Shown here piece after piece: positions 1-9,296 of a stretch of 64,000 nt of DNA. This DNA comes from Anodontia alba. Its lineage: Eukaryota; Mollusca; Bivalvia; Lucinida; Lucinidae. Numbering within the stretch: position 1 is the stretch's first letter; every line of letters starts with the position of its first letter. The stretch covers positions 125,824,075-125,888,074 of the forward strand of contig OZ024821.1 in assembly GCA_964016985.1 (NCBI GenBank). The letters run 5' to 3'. The position numbers and the translations under genes are program-made. Below the pieces are notes generated by a model. The model was not told the origin of the DNA. It ran no database searches and was given only the letters and a program-made list of their open reading frames with translations.

Positions 1-90
1 AGAAAATGTTTCTAGCTACAGGAGGGAGATAACTAGTATAGTTTACCATAAACAACCAAGGCCGTGTTGCTAAAATCCACCAAAGTACAA

Positions 91-1474
91 ACAAGAGGCC
101 TCCGGGACTAGGCTTGTTCACCTGAGTGACATAGCCACTGCAGATATGCAGATGTTATGCAACATTTTTCCAATCCTATCACTGCAATTAATGAAAGGAT
201 CATCACTGAAGCAGTTCTTAGTCGATAAAGAACTTATGGGCGGGACAGTCAATGGAGCTTGATCATTTGAGCAGGATCAATGTGAAATTTGGTTTTTGAT
301 TGATTGTGTTGGGGTTTAACGACACGTCAACCCTTGTGGGTCATTTTGTGTCGTCTCCCTGAGAAAGGGAGAAGTGTGTTAGAAGAGATAGTCGAAGAGA
401 TGAAAGAGAGGAACAGGGAAGAAAGGAACAGGAATGAAAGTGAAGAAACAGAAGAAATAAAAACATTCCCCCCTCTACCCTTACCTGCTACAAGGATAGC
501 AGGCCTTGCCCAACTGTAAGCCAATATCAGTTGGACGCCCCGGTGACATAAGATACACGACACCTTCGCACCACCCGACCACCCACAATTTGGTGGAAAT
601 TGGCTAGTGGCTTCGGAAAAGTTGTATTACAATATCATGATTTTATACATGTAAACAGCACAGCGGCAGGGAAATATAGGCAGGGAAATATAATAAACGT
701 CAAAAAGATTGCCTTTGAAAACAAAGAACTCACTACAGGTTAGAAAATGGGAATCTCTTGTTTTATTGACACTCTTCATAAGCAGTAATGAAGTTTGCAA
801 CACTGCTTACTGTGGTTTTGGAGGAGCTGTCATTTAAAAAAATTAATTTTTTTAAAATTTAATGTTGCCATGACAACCAAACAAAATCGTCACTGGTCAT
901 AAAACATATAACCTCGGCAGACAATCATCCAGTGATCCTAACTCCAAATATGGTTCACATCACTCCACTGGTTATGGTAAAAATGAAATTTAACAATTTT
1001 CTCCTTATGTTTATGGGAGTTTGCTGCCATGGCAACTAAACCAAGAAGCAGCTTGGCAGACTTTTAGCTATTTTCAATTGCTCTTACCCATTTAATATTT
1101 GTACCAAATTAGAGTCCTACTGCTTCAGTAGTTTTGGAGGAGTAGTAATTTTTTTTTTTTTTAAAATAATGTTGCCATGGAAACCAAACAAAACGGCCAC
1201 TGGTCATGAAACCCATAAAATGGTTAGATGATCGCCAAATGATCATAAATGTCTAATGTGGTTCACATCACTTCACTGGTTGTGAAGAAAATGCAATTTA
1301 AACATTCTTCCATTATAAAAAAAAGTCTATGGGAGCTTTCTGTTGACATGACAACGAAACCAAGAGGCAGATCACCATAATTTTAGGTGTTTTGAGTTGT
1401 CTTTATCCAAGCAACATTTGTACAAAATTAGAGTTGTACTGCTTCAGTGGTTTTGGAGATGTCCTTAAAAAAAT

Positions 1475-1510
<36 letters not shown>

Positions 1511-1860
1511 AAGTTGCCATGGCAACCAAACAAAATGACCATTGGTCATAAAACACATAAACTGGGTAAACAATCATCAAATGATCATAACTGTCCAATA
1601 TGGTTCACATCACTTCATTGTTTATGGAGAATATGCAATTTAACCATTTTCCCATAACAAGTGTTGCCATGGAAACCAAACCAAGAGGTAGATCACCATA
1701 ATTTGAGCTTTTTTAAGGGTCTATAACCATTCATACCAAGTTAGGGACAAATTGCTTCTGCTTTTGAGGAGTTTTTGATTGAAAGTGTTAACGGATTGAC
1801 AGACGGATGGAAAAAAAGTGATCACTATAACTCATCCTGAGCAATGCTCAGGTGAGCTAA
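91..1860 (+). mobile_element. Pearl-like non-autonomous element with ~300-bp tandem core
   Basis: The start resembles other elements in the window (AACAAGAGGCC..., then TTGTTCACCTGAG), and the tail ends with a hairpin GAGCAATGCTCAGGTGAGC at about 1838-1858. Between about 830 and 1780 there are three diverged core copies of roughly 300 bp, marked by TTGCCATGGCAACCAAAC and by CACTGGTCATAAAAC. A short degenerate GACAGACGGATGG tract follows, then the tail. A SINE (300-577) interrupts the left part. The core-microsatellite-hairpin order is the architecture of bivalve pearl elements, and the family name is inferred. Confidence 0.6.
300..577 (-). mobile_element. SINE family B copy 1
   Basis: The copy starts GTGTTGGGGTTTAACGACAC on the plus strand and ends near CGGTGACATAAGATACACGA. 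It is nearly identical to 42951-43240 and partly to 13903-14108. The plus-strand left end resembles the tail side of the tRNA-derived family A SINEs below, so the element probably reads on the minus strand. The ORFs in it are fortuitous. Confidence 0.7.
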
Positions 1861-1879
1861 TAATGCTAAGTGAACTAAC

Positions 1880-1991
1880 ATCTGGGTTAAGATACAGCAA
1901 CTCGTAATACTGTCTGGCATGATCCAAGTCTGACTCCCGGGACATTGTGATATTGGTCAAGTTCTGTTGAAGGGCAAATAAATTCCTACAC
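1880..1991 (-). CDS. EXOC4: EXOC4 (Sec8) internal exon, ninth and last in window
   Basis: This 112-nt exon has a CAG acceptor (1992-1994). It begins with the G completing Met and reads [20 protein letters not shown], then [17 protein letters not shown]. The [28 protein letters not shown] block is diagnostic for Sec8 near its C terminus. I placed the donor at GTTAGT (1878-1879), which ends the exon in phase 0. GTTAGT is weaker than GTAAGT, so the 3' edge is slightly less certain than the rest. The remaining roughly 65 C-terminal residues are not visible and should lie to the left of the window. A pearl-like element tail ends at about 1860, only 19 nt inside the following intron. Confidence 0.92.
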
Positions 1992-2400
1992 CTGAAATAA
2001 AAATATGGGCTCTCCAGAAAAAAAGCATGATATGATCAACAGACTTATATCAATGTCATTATTGGTACATTATTAAAATCTTATTATTTTTTTCCTATCA
2101 ATATTCTAACCATTAGCACTCTTGTTAAATCAGCAGGCAACAAAGTAACAATATGACTCTTACTTTAGCCAGAAAATGCTCTTTTTAACACCCTTTATGT
2201 TATTAGATGTATAATTAGCCCTTAGTACTTATCACAATAGCAACAGATGACATTCTGAAAATTGAAAATAAGAAACAACAGCTATTAATCTACAAGTTAC
2301 TGCCTATATTTATGCAAATCCATAATCTGGCCTGGATGGAATTTGCTAGTATATTGTCCCTTGTTTACCACATATGTTATTTTTATGTACAATAAAAATG
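1992..2400. other. EXOC4 intron sequence, nothing recognised
   Basis: AT-rich intronic DNA. I see no coding potential, repeat or RNA gene that I can support. Confidence 0.6.
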
Positions 2401-2850
2401 TTAAACTATAATACCCCGCCATCATCAAGTCAGGGCAGATAACTCTGTCAAACATTGACAAAATTTGCCCATTAGCAATCCCAAACCAGATCTGCTCCAT
2501 ATCAATGCATGTACCAAGTTTGGTTAAAATCCTTTTCATTTACACAAGTAATCATATGGCAATGAAAATATGGGCATGTCTCAGGCAGACAACTTGTCAA
2601 AATTGATGAAATATGCCCATGAGCATTCCTGAACCAGATCTCCACAATATCAATGCACATACCAAGTTTGGTGAAAATCCATTGATGTTTACTCAAGTTA
2701 TCACCTGGAAACAAGATACAGACGGACATACGACTGACGGCCAGATGTACTTACAGGGCGGACGTTATGAGGTTATCCCTTTGATCTGTCTTTGATCTTT
2801 TTAACCCCACAACACTAATTTTTTAACCCCACAAAGCAAATTTGACCCTA
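2401..2850 (+). mobile_element. Pearl-like element, ~150-bp core, two copies
   Basis: The stretch begins ATAATACCCCGCCATC and contains two core units marked by CCAGATCT...ATATCAATGCA and AAGTTTGGT.AAAATCC. A GACGGACATACGACTGACGG tract follows, then a tail (GGTTATCCCTTTGATCT, repeated ACCCCACAA). The same core forms the array at 19540-20520, and the same tail recurs at 51040-51170 without the core. Confidence 0.65.
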
Positions 2851-2908
2851 CAATGACAGAATAAACCAGACATCAATAGAAACTTTAGAAATTTTAATGT
2901 ATACTTAC

Positions 2909-3004
2909 ATCTTTTTGATACCATTTTCATTGATTTTCTTGATAAACTGCATACTGTTCATTAATATAGATGCAACCAGATAGCCCAGGCTCTCAAATAT
3001 ATAC
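2909..3004 (-). CDS. EXOC4: EXOC4 (Sec8) internal exon, eighth in window
   Basis: This 96-nt exon has a TAG acceptor (3005-3007) and a GTAAGT donor (2907-2908). It completes Lys and then reads YIFESLGYLVASILMNSMQF, followed by IKKINENGIKK and AT of a split Met codon. Sec8 proteins have Y-I-F-E-G-L-G-x-L, then I-L-I-N, then GIKKMCRN at this point, an excellent match. The pearl-like element at 2401-2850 lies about 60 bp from the donor, and a SINE lies about 250 bp from the acceptor. Confidence 0.93.
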
Positions 3005-3078
3005 CTATAATTAAAGATCATTAAAATCTAAACAGTTTATACCCATAGTCACAAAAGCAGCAGGCATGATTTTTCTTC

Positions 3079-3235
3079 TGAGAAAATAAGGTTTGACATT
3101 TCTTGTGTATCATCTTCCAGGTACATAATTCACATGAAATATCAGGCCTTATTTTTTTGGAAAAAAGGTTTGACATTTCAGTAGAACTGTCTACTATGCA
3201 GATGATTCACCTGAAATATCAAGCCTTTTTCTGAA
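3079..3235. repeat. Short palindromic repeat (GGTTTGACATTTC family), two units
   Basis: There are two imperfect palindromes of about 75 bp in which AAGGTTTGACATTTC is answered by GAAATATCAAGCC or GAAATATCAGGCC. Related units occur at 17066-17160 and 41103-41175. The size and symmetry suggest a small MITE or hairpin family. Confidence 0.55.
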
Positions 3236-3260
3236 AAAAAAAAAAAGATCTTTTCTACTA

Positions 3261-3574
3261 CTGTTGTTTCTGTTGAGGTTTTATGGCCTAGACAACCCAT
3301 TAGGGTCATTTCGAGCATGGTGAGTTTACTTAACTACACTTCTTCCTGAGCAGACTTAGTCCTCTAAGAGATTAACCAGTATCTGTGCACATTCTTTAGC
3401 CAGAAACTGACAAGTGCCCTTCTTGAATTAGCGGAAAAAAGAGAATGACCATAGAAAATATTTCATAATCATACTCAACGAAAGGATGTTGCTGGATCTG
3501 GCGGGGATCGAACCTGAGACTGATCATCAGTAGGATGTGCATCAATGTCAGCCACCAAGGCTGGCTGCTGCTGT
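3261..3574 (-). mobile_element. tRNA-derived SINE family A copy 1
   Basis: Read on the minus strand, this copy has a tRNA-like head with an A-box-like TGGCTGACATTGATG and a B-box-like GGTTCGATCCC. A body shared with seven other copies follows (markers TGCACATTCTTT, TAGTCCTCTAAG on plus), with a degraded tail at the plus-strand left end. Divergence from the other copies is moderate. Confidence 0.75.
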
Positions 3575-4439
3575 TGCTACCAGCGCTTTAAGGGTTAAGT
3601 ACTGGGGCATACCAAATGACCTAATAAATAGCCCCTGGGACATAACAAATAGCCCCTGGGGCATAAAAAATAGCCTCTGGGACATAACAAATAGCCACTG
3701 GGGCATAACAAATTGCCACTCCTGAGTATATCCCAATTTCAGCCCAATTCAGTAATAAAATGAAGTTTTTATAGTAAATGTATTTTGACAAGTAATACTT
3801 AACCTATGGATAATGTGCTATTCTCTTCTGTTTTCTTTGTAGAATAAAACGATATAAACTGAGCGAAGTGGGGAGGGAGGAGGGCATTTCTTATCCATAG
3901 GTTGTATTACTTGATAAAATATGTTTTACTATAAAAATGAAGTTTTTATAGTAAAACAGTAATAATACTTAACCTATAGATAATGTGCTATTTTTTTCTG
4001 TATTTAAACTTTCCACAGAAAAAAGGCAAGTCTTAATCCAGAAGGTCCCGTAGGCATTTACCTGTGTGACTTCATTTTCCATATATTTTGATCAGTTTCT
4101 TTGTAGAATAAAACAAAATAACTGTGCGAAGCTGAGAGGGAATCTATCTATAGGTTAAGTATTACTTGTTAAAATATGTTTTACTATAAAAACTTCATTT
4201 TAACAGCATAATACATTAACCTATAGATAATGTGCTAGAATTTATACATTAGGAGGGAGGAGCTCCCCTAATTCTAACACATAAATATACATATTCCCTT
4301 AACTTCTGGATTAAAACCCAGGAAACTATGGAAACAGATACATCTTATATAATCTTAAGAATGATCTAGATTCCCCATATATATAAGATATTAATTATCT
4401 TAACACATGTATAGTTAACTTTAAAGGCTGCCAGTTCTC

Positions 4440-5470
4440 TTAAGCATCCAAGACTAGATTTTCCTGCACTCTTCCCCCCACCACTTTTTGGGCAACAGCT
4501 ACTGGGCCCAAACTATGTAAATTTGCGACTTGCTGAGACATATCTCTCAAGTAGAATTTTGCAAAAGTAGAAGACTGATTCCAGACTGCTGCTTTGAGGA
4601 TGTCATTGAATGGAACATCATCAAAGAATGCCCAGGAAGAAGATAATGCCCTAACTTTGTGAGTCTTAATTTTAAGGCAAACGTCTCTTCATGTGAGTTT
4701 CCTATAGGGAAGTTTAATAGTATAAGCTACCCATCTCGAGACTGATGTTTTAGAGCTATCATGATTGCCTTTAATTGGTAAGAATAATCTAGTTCTGTTC
4801 TGATGATAAGAACTAGTCATCTAAAGGTAAAACTTTTATGCTCTAATTGGACATAAAAGTCTATTTAAATATTCCTTCTTACATGTTTGAGCTAAGGGAT
4901 GACTATAGGATCTGGGCAAATGGATGGAAGCTCATTCTTTGCCAAAATCCTAGTTTGTACTATCAATGATACGGAACCATCTGACTGACTGAACCTTAAA
5001 TAATTTGAGTCCATTGCCAAAGCATGAATTTCACTGCACGTCTTAGATATAGCAAGAGATAATAGAAAGGCTGTTTGAATCATAACATGTAGTTTAGAAG
5101 CATTATGTAGAGGTTCATATAGGGCTTTTTATAGACAAACTAAGACTCAAACTAAATCCAGTTTTTGGAGTAGGAGATCTTTGTTCTGGATGTTGCAATT
5201 CAAAAGATAATTCTGACAAGACTGGATTAGACTGGATTCTATTACCAGTCTTAAATTTTAGTATATTTTGAATCATGGATCTATAGCCCTAGATGGTACT
5301 TACTTTACATTTTTTTCTCAGAAAAAAAGGTATATGGTATATAAGGAAGTCGGCTATAAACGTAAGAGGGGCCGAGATCAGATTAACCTTCTTTATGACA
5401 CCAACTGGAGTATACAACCCATTTTTCATCATAGACTTTCTGAGTAGATGCTCTTCTTGATTTAAAGACA
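4440..5470 (-). pseudogene. DIRS tyrosine recombinase remnant
   Basis: The minus strand encodes pieces of a DIRS-type tyrosine recombinase. The C-terminal part is readable to a natural stop at 4440-4442. It contains the HxxR box as HKVRALSSSWAFFD and the putative nucleophile Tyr in KFYLRDMSQQ. Upstream, SEIHALAMD marks the first catalytic box, but the Arg expected just before it is replaced by Thr-Cys. A TGA interrupts the frame just before the HxxR box. The N-terminal part runs into ILSLNQEEHLLRKS (seen at 5425-5470). The recombinase would join circular cDNA into the host genome. This copy is inactive because of the stop. Confidence 0.7.
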
Positions 5471-5495
5471 AAATGCAAAGTTTTGCAAAAACTTT

Positions 5496-5755
5496 TTATC
5501 TCTGATTGCTTGATAACTTCCAAACATGAAGTCCGGAGTTGGGAGATTTTGATGTTGGAACTTTCCTTTTGCTTGTGTTAATAAGTTTGGAATCAGAGCT
5601 GATACTAGTAGTTGTAACACCTCTGAAAACCAAAGACATTGAGGCCAAAGAGAAGCAATTAGAACTATTCTGCACTGAGATTGACATATTTTGGTTAGAA
5701 CAGATGGTATCAGAATTGTTGGTGGAACTGCATATGCAAGAGTATCTATAATCGG
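5496..5755 (-). pseudogene. DIRS linker/RNase H-side remnant
   Basis: The minus strand reads VQNSSNCFSLASMSLVFRGV and KSPNSGL, colinear with the region 55010-55330 of the more complete DIRS copy. That places it between the RNase H domain and the recombinase. Only this fragment remains; directly beyond it the minisatellite begins, so a deletion has removed the reverse transcriptase. Confidence 0.6.
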
Positions 5756-5756
5756 C

Positions 5757-5975
5757 TACTCAGTATTCAGTGACTAGCATTTGCTGCCTGGAACCCGGTG
5801 ATCAGCTACTGGTGGACAGGTGACTGGTGATCCCTGAACAAGTCAACAGTCTAATGACAGTGCCTGGTGACCGGTGATCAACACTTATTGACTGGTGACT
5901 GGTGTGTTCACCAGTCAATGACCGGAGCCGGGATGACTGGTGCTCGGTGATTGATTGACTGGTGCCTGGTGGACT
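5757..5975. repeat. CTGGTGACTGGTGCC minisatellite in DIRS copy 1
   Basis: This is a degenerate short-period array of units such as GTGACTGGTG, TGCCTGGTG and GACCGGTGAT. It ends with GCCTGGTGGACTTA, exactly as the arrays at 25590-26236 and 60440-60722 do. ORFs read across it (Ser/His/Thr-rich) are artefacts of the repeat. Confidence 0.8.
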
Positions 5976-6669
5976 TATGCTATGAATGATATGCCCATTC
6001 ATAGTGCAGCCACCATTATGGGGCCAAACATGCAGAGTGGTAATCCCATATCCTTGTAGAAATGACTTCAGGAAAACCTGAGTTGACATTTTCTTCTTCG
6101 ACAAAGTTAAGTCTCGAACTCTAAAGAGCAGTATAATCTTATCTACTCATGAAACCAGTCAACTTCTTACACACCAAGAAGAATACTTAAAACGAGAATA
6201 AAAAGAATTAGTGTAGCTATCCCATACGTGTACGCTTAGAGATGACCACAATATACTGTAATGGTTGGCATCAACAGTCACGAAAATGTATGACATTGGT
6301 GATGAGAAGATAAAATCACGAGATGGAAAAGTGAATAATGAAAGGAGCACATATCATCTGTGAAAGGAATAATAAAGGAACATAAGAATATCAAACAATA
6401 AGAAATATTCAGGAGAAAAGAAATAAAATTAGAATTTTTTCACCAGTTAAACATTTCATGAATTTATTTCTTTGATCCATAGAAAAGAAACTGAACATGC
6501 TATCAAAACAGTGGGAAAGGTGACATCACACATGTAAATGCCTAAGGGACCAAGGGACCTTCTTGATTAAGACTTTCCCTTTTCCTGTGGTTGCTTTTAG
6601 TACAGAAGAGAAAAGCACATTATCCATACATGTAGGTTAATGTATTATGCAGTTAAAATTGTCTCTTTA

Positions 6670-6975
6670 CCATTTTTTTTTTTTTTTTTTTTTTTTTGCA
6701 TTTCTAACTCATCGGGGGCACAATGGCTTTCTGCTCTCATATCATCATAATCATATCATAATCCGATTTTTTATTAACATGCAGGTACAGGGGCAACATC
6801 CACATCAGTGGGCCCCCTTCCAGATAGCTGGCTTGCTGCACGCATGGCAGATCTCACACCAGATCTCCAGGTACGTCTATCATGAGGGTTGATAGCCGAG
6901 AGCTTTCGCTCTCTGCAATCCCTCTGTCAGCTGCTTCCATGTCATTTTGGGCCTCCCAGGCCCATGCTTTCCATC
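6670..6975 (-). mobile_element. 5'-truncated LINE, 3' end with poly-A tail
   Basis: On the minus strand there is a C-terminal ORF2 fragment. It reads HGPGRPKMTWKQLTEG, then after a frameshift with two stop codons reads WRSGVRSAMRAASQLSGRG and ends PVPAC with a TAA at 6774-6776. About 75 bp of 3' UTR follow, then an uninterrupted A-run (plus-strand T-run about 6671-6697). The GRPK-TW...W+ pattern is typical of LINE ORF2 C termini; the clade is not certain. The insertion lies at the right end of DIRS copy 1, so it is younger. Confidence 0.75.
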
Positions 6976-7137
6976 AACCTAAGGTTGGATTTTACAAATA
7001 AATGTGTATTATGTGGGGCGTTTTTTAGTTTCAGCATAAATCCCAACCAGTTCTAGAGGCCTATAGAATTTCAGGCAATCATTACCATCAGCACTCTCAG
7101 TGCTTGGTTTATACTAGAAGTCCGAGAATCAGATGTG

Positions 7138-7385
7138 TCGCCTGACAAAAACTAAGTCGAAAAAGGGCCATAACTCAGCCAAAATTTGGTGGATTATTAC
7201 CAATATTAAACTTGACCTGTATTTTAAAGTGATATAAAGTTCTGCAAAATTTGAATAAAATCCATACATCCCTTCAAAAGTTATTGAATGGAAACGAAAA
7301 GTGTGACGACACCGACGCCGACGACACAGATGGACAACTTGATCCCTATGTGTCTGCCATGCTATGCAGGCGACACAAAAACCAT
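7138..7385 (+). mobile_element. Short pearl-like element, single core
   Basis: The element is bounded by GTCGCCTGACAAAA and CAGGCGACACAAAA, which are inverted relatives. It contains one core (GGGCCATAACTCAGCC, CAAAATTTGAATAAAATCC) and a degenerate GACGACACCGACGCCGACG tract. It ends about 160 bp from the EXOC4 exon at 7547. Confidence 0.55.
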
Positions 7386-7546
7386 AACTGGTGCCCTCTG
7401 AGAGTTAACAGTCTATGACCTTAAAACAGCTATGAGGTAAAATACAAATTTTCTGTCACAATATTATCGCATCCAAAACTGTGTACATGTAATTTTTCTT
7501 TGTTGTTGTTTAGTTACAAACATTATTTACATGTAATAACACTTAC

Positions 7547-7665
7547 TTGAACTTCTTTGGTTGCAGACTCAATGACAAGACTTCCTCCATACTTGTGAGA
7601 TCTTTGTTTAACTTCAACACATTTGAATCTGGATCAAGATCATCTATTGGACTAGCATAGTTTGA
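7547..7665 (-). CDS. EXOC4: EXOC4 (Sec8) internal exon, seventh in window
   Basis: This 119-nt exon has a CAG acceptor (7666-7668) and a consensus GTAAGT donor (7545-7546). The translation is SNYASPIDDLDPDSNVLKL, then NKDLTSMEEVLSLSLQPKKF plus AA of a split Lys codon. It follows VAKQ of the previous exon. The vertebrate protein has a comparable AKEGNY ... LNKDI...EE...SLQ segment, from memory. The exon is open only in the phase-matched frame. Confidence 0.92.
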
Positions 7666-7779
7666 CTGTAAACAATTACAATAATACATGAAGAGAAAGG
7701 ACTTCCATACAGAACTGAAACTGAAGTATTAACCCTTAAATTATAGCAGCTGACACTTTGATTTTTTTTATATTAAATA

Positions 7780-8110
7780 TTTTATGCCCAAACCAAAGGC
7801 CGGGGTCATATAGCCTTTGGCCATGATATTACGTGCGTATGTCTGTACATGCCTATGTCATGTTCGTAACCAGAGACTAACAAATCATTTACATTTAAAT
7901 TTACATTGACATTTATGTCTGTGTTTCTCTTGGTGATCATAACTTGGGTACTTTTTAAGCTAGGAAGTTGAAATTTGATATGCTACTTGCCCTGACCTAA
8001 ACCTTCAACTCTGCTAGAGTTGCCCCTGGGTAATACCCTGGGGGTGGGGCTAGGGGCCCAAAGGATGGGGGCATTTGTGCACTTTGGACACATCTAGATT
8101 TTTTTCATAG
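7780..8110 (-). mobile_element. Probable pearl-like remnant, reverse orientation
   Basis: It begins with a hairpin-forming CCAAAGGCCGGGGTCATATAGCCTTTGG and continues with TGATCATAACTTGGGTAC and a GGGTGGGGCTAGGGGCCCAA block. These resemble the tail and core of other elements (compare 33270-34435). No tetranucleotide array is obvious. Confidence 0.4.
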
Positions 8111-8116
8111 AAAATA

Positions 8117-8640
8117 CAATGGAACCTCTTTATAAGACAGTCCATCATAAGATGGTTTCTGATATAAGATGGTTAAAAAGTGGGCCCCCACAAGTGTTGT
8201 ATCCAAACAAAAATGTAGGCTGTCAACAAAGTTTTGATAAAAATACAGGATATAAAAAAATTAGTTTGTTTCTTTCTTTGGGACAAATTATAGGAATTTT
8301 ACAATCATGCTATAACAAATCCTATTATGTCAATGCTCCAGTGTGTTTCTTTCATGCTGGGTAAAAAATTCAGCACACAATATTTTGTAATGTTTTTCTT
8401 GCCTATCCCAAAAAGAGGCTTCAACTTTTCATGCAAATCATCATAGCCTATTTTCTTGGAAAAATATGAAAAAGTCATCAATTTATCGTCTGCTGTAATA
8501 TGGTGGGTAGCCATCCGGGGCCTAAGAGGTCAAATCACCTTTAAGGGGCCTGCACGATGTGGGTAAAGGCGCCTATGTTGGATTTTTTTGAAGAAGTTGC
8601 TGATGGACAGTCCACTCTTGGTGGGAATGTCTGCTGTGAA
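8117..8640. mobile_element. Possible pogo-like MITE remnant
   Basis: TACAATGGAACCTCTTTATA at 8115-8134 resembles the terminus TACAGTGGAACCTCCACTAA of the intact element at 49639. I could not find a convincing right-hand terminus, so the extent is a guess. Confidence 0.3.
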
Positions 8641-9290
8641 AGATTAATTATATAGAACTTGTTAGTTTGCGGAACACAAGAGATAGCAGTTGTACTACAC
8701 GTGACCCAAATATGGTTTCTAAGGCTCTCTTACTCATTCACCGACAGGAAAAGTTATGACACAGGAATACTTTACCCACAAACATGTACATTTGATTTGC
8801 ATTTTTTCTTCATTTCTTTACTTTTTACTTGGGAAATTGTTTATTTAAGTCAAAGTTATTCTATTTTCACCTAAATATATTGAGAAAAGACTGGCTTTAT
8901 GGTGCATAGATTGAATGTTACAATTGTTTTTGCCCTGCTTCTGAATTTGTAGAGGAATGGATCTTGTGTGATCTTGCATAAACAACGTTTTTCTGGCACA
9001 GGCTATGTTGTGATCTGTTGGCACTGGATCCCAGGTGATTCTGTCCTGAATACATTCTCTATTTCTACTGAACGAAAATCATTAAGTAGTTCGTTAGTGA
9101 CCGACCATTTGATTTTCTTGGGGTGTGAAGCGAGATTTTTTTTTTTTCAACAGTCTGAATGCCAGAATTTCTTTTTTCAGACAAAGCTAGAACATTTTGT
9201 TGTTTTTTTTTTCAAATGAGTGAGTGAGTGAGTGTTTAATGTCCCACTAATAGCTAGGTTATACAAAGATGGGGACCTTGGTTTAAATTA
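8641..9290. other. EXOC4 intron, low-complexity stretches only
   Basis: AT-rich intron with T-runs and a short (GAGT)n microsatellite at 9218-9234, followed by GTTTAATGTCCCAC, which looks like the end of an old SINE. No gene seen. Confidence 0.5.
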
Positions 9291-9296
9291 AAGTAA

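Larger units (their letters stand above)
3740..6670 (-). mobile_element. DIRS-type retrotransposon copy 1, internally deleted
   Basis: The left end (3740-4260) has inverted and direct copies of a terminal repeat around TACTTAACCTATAGATAATG. Minus-strand remnants of the tyrosine recombinase (4440-5470) and of the RNase H/linker region (5289-5755) follow, then a minisatellite (5757-5975) and a right end (6420-6660) that again contains the terminal repeat. The reverse transcriptase and most of gag are missing compared with the copy at 53.57-61.44 kb. Terminal repeats in opposite orientation plus a tyrosine recombinase are the hallmarks of DIRS-like elements. Confidence 0.75.
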
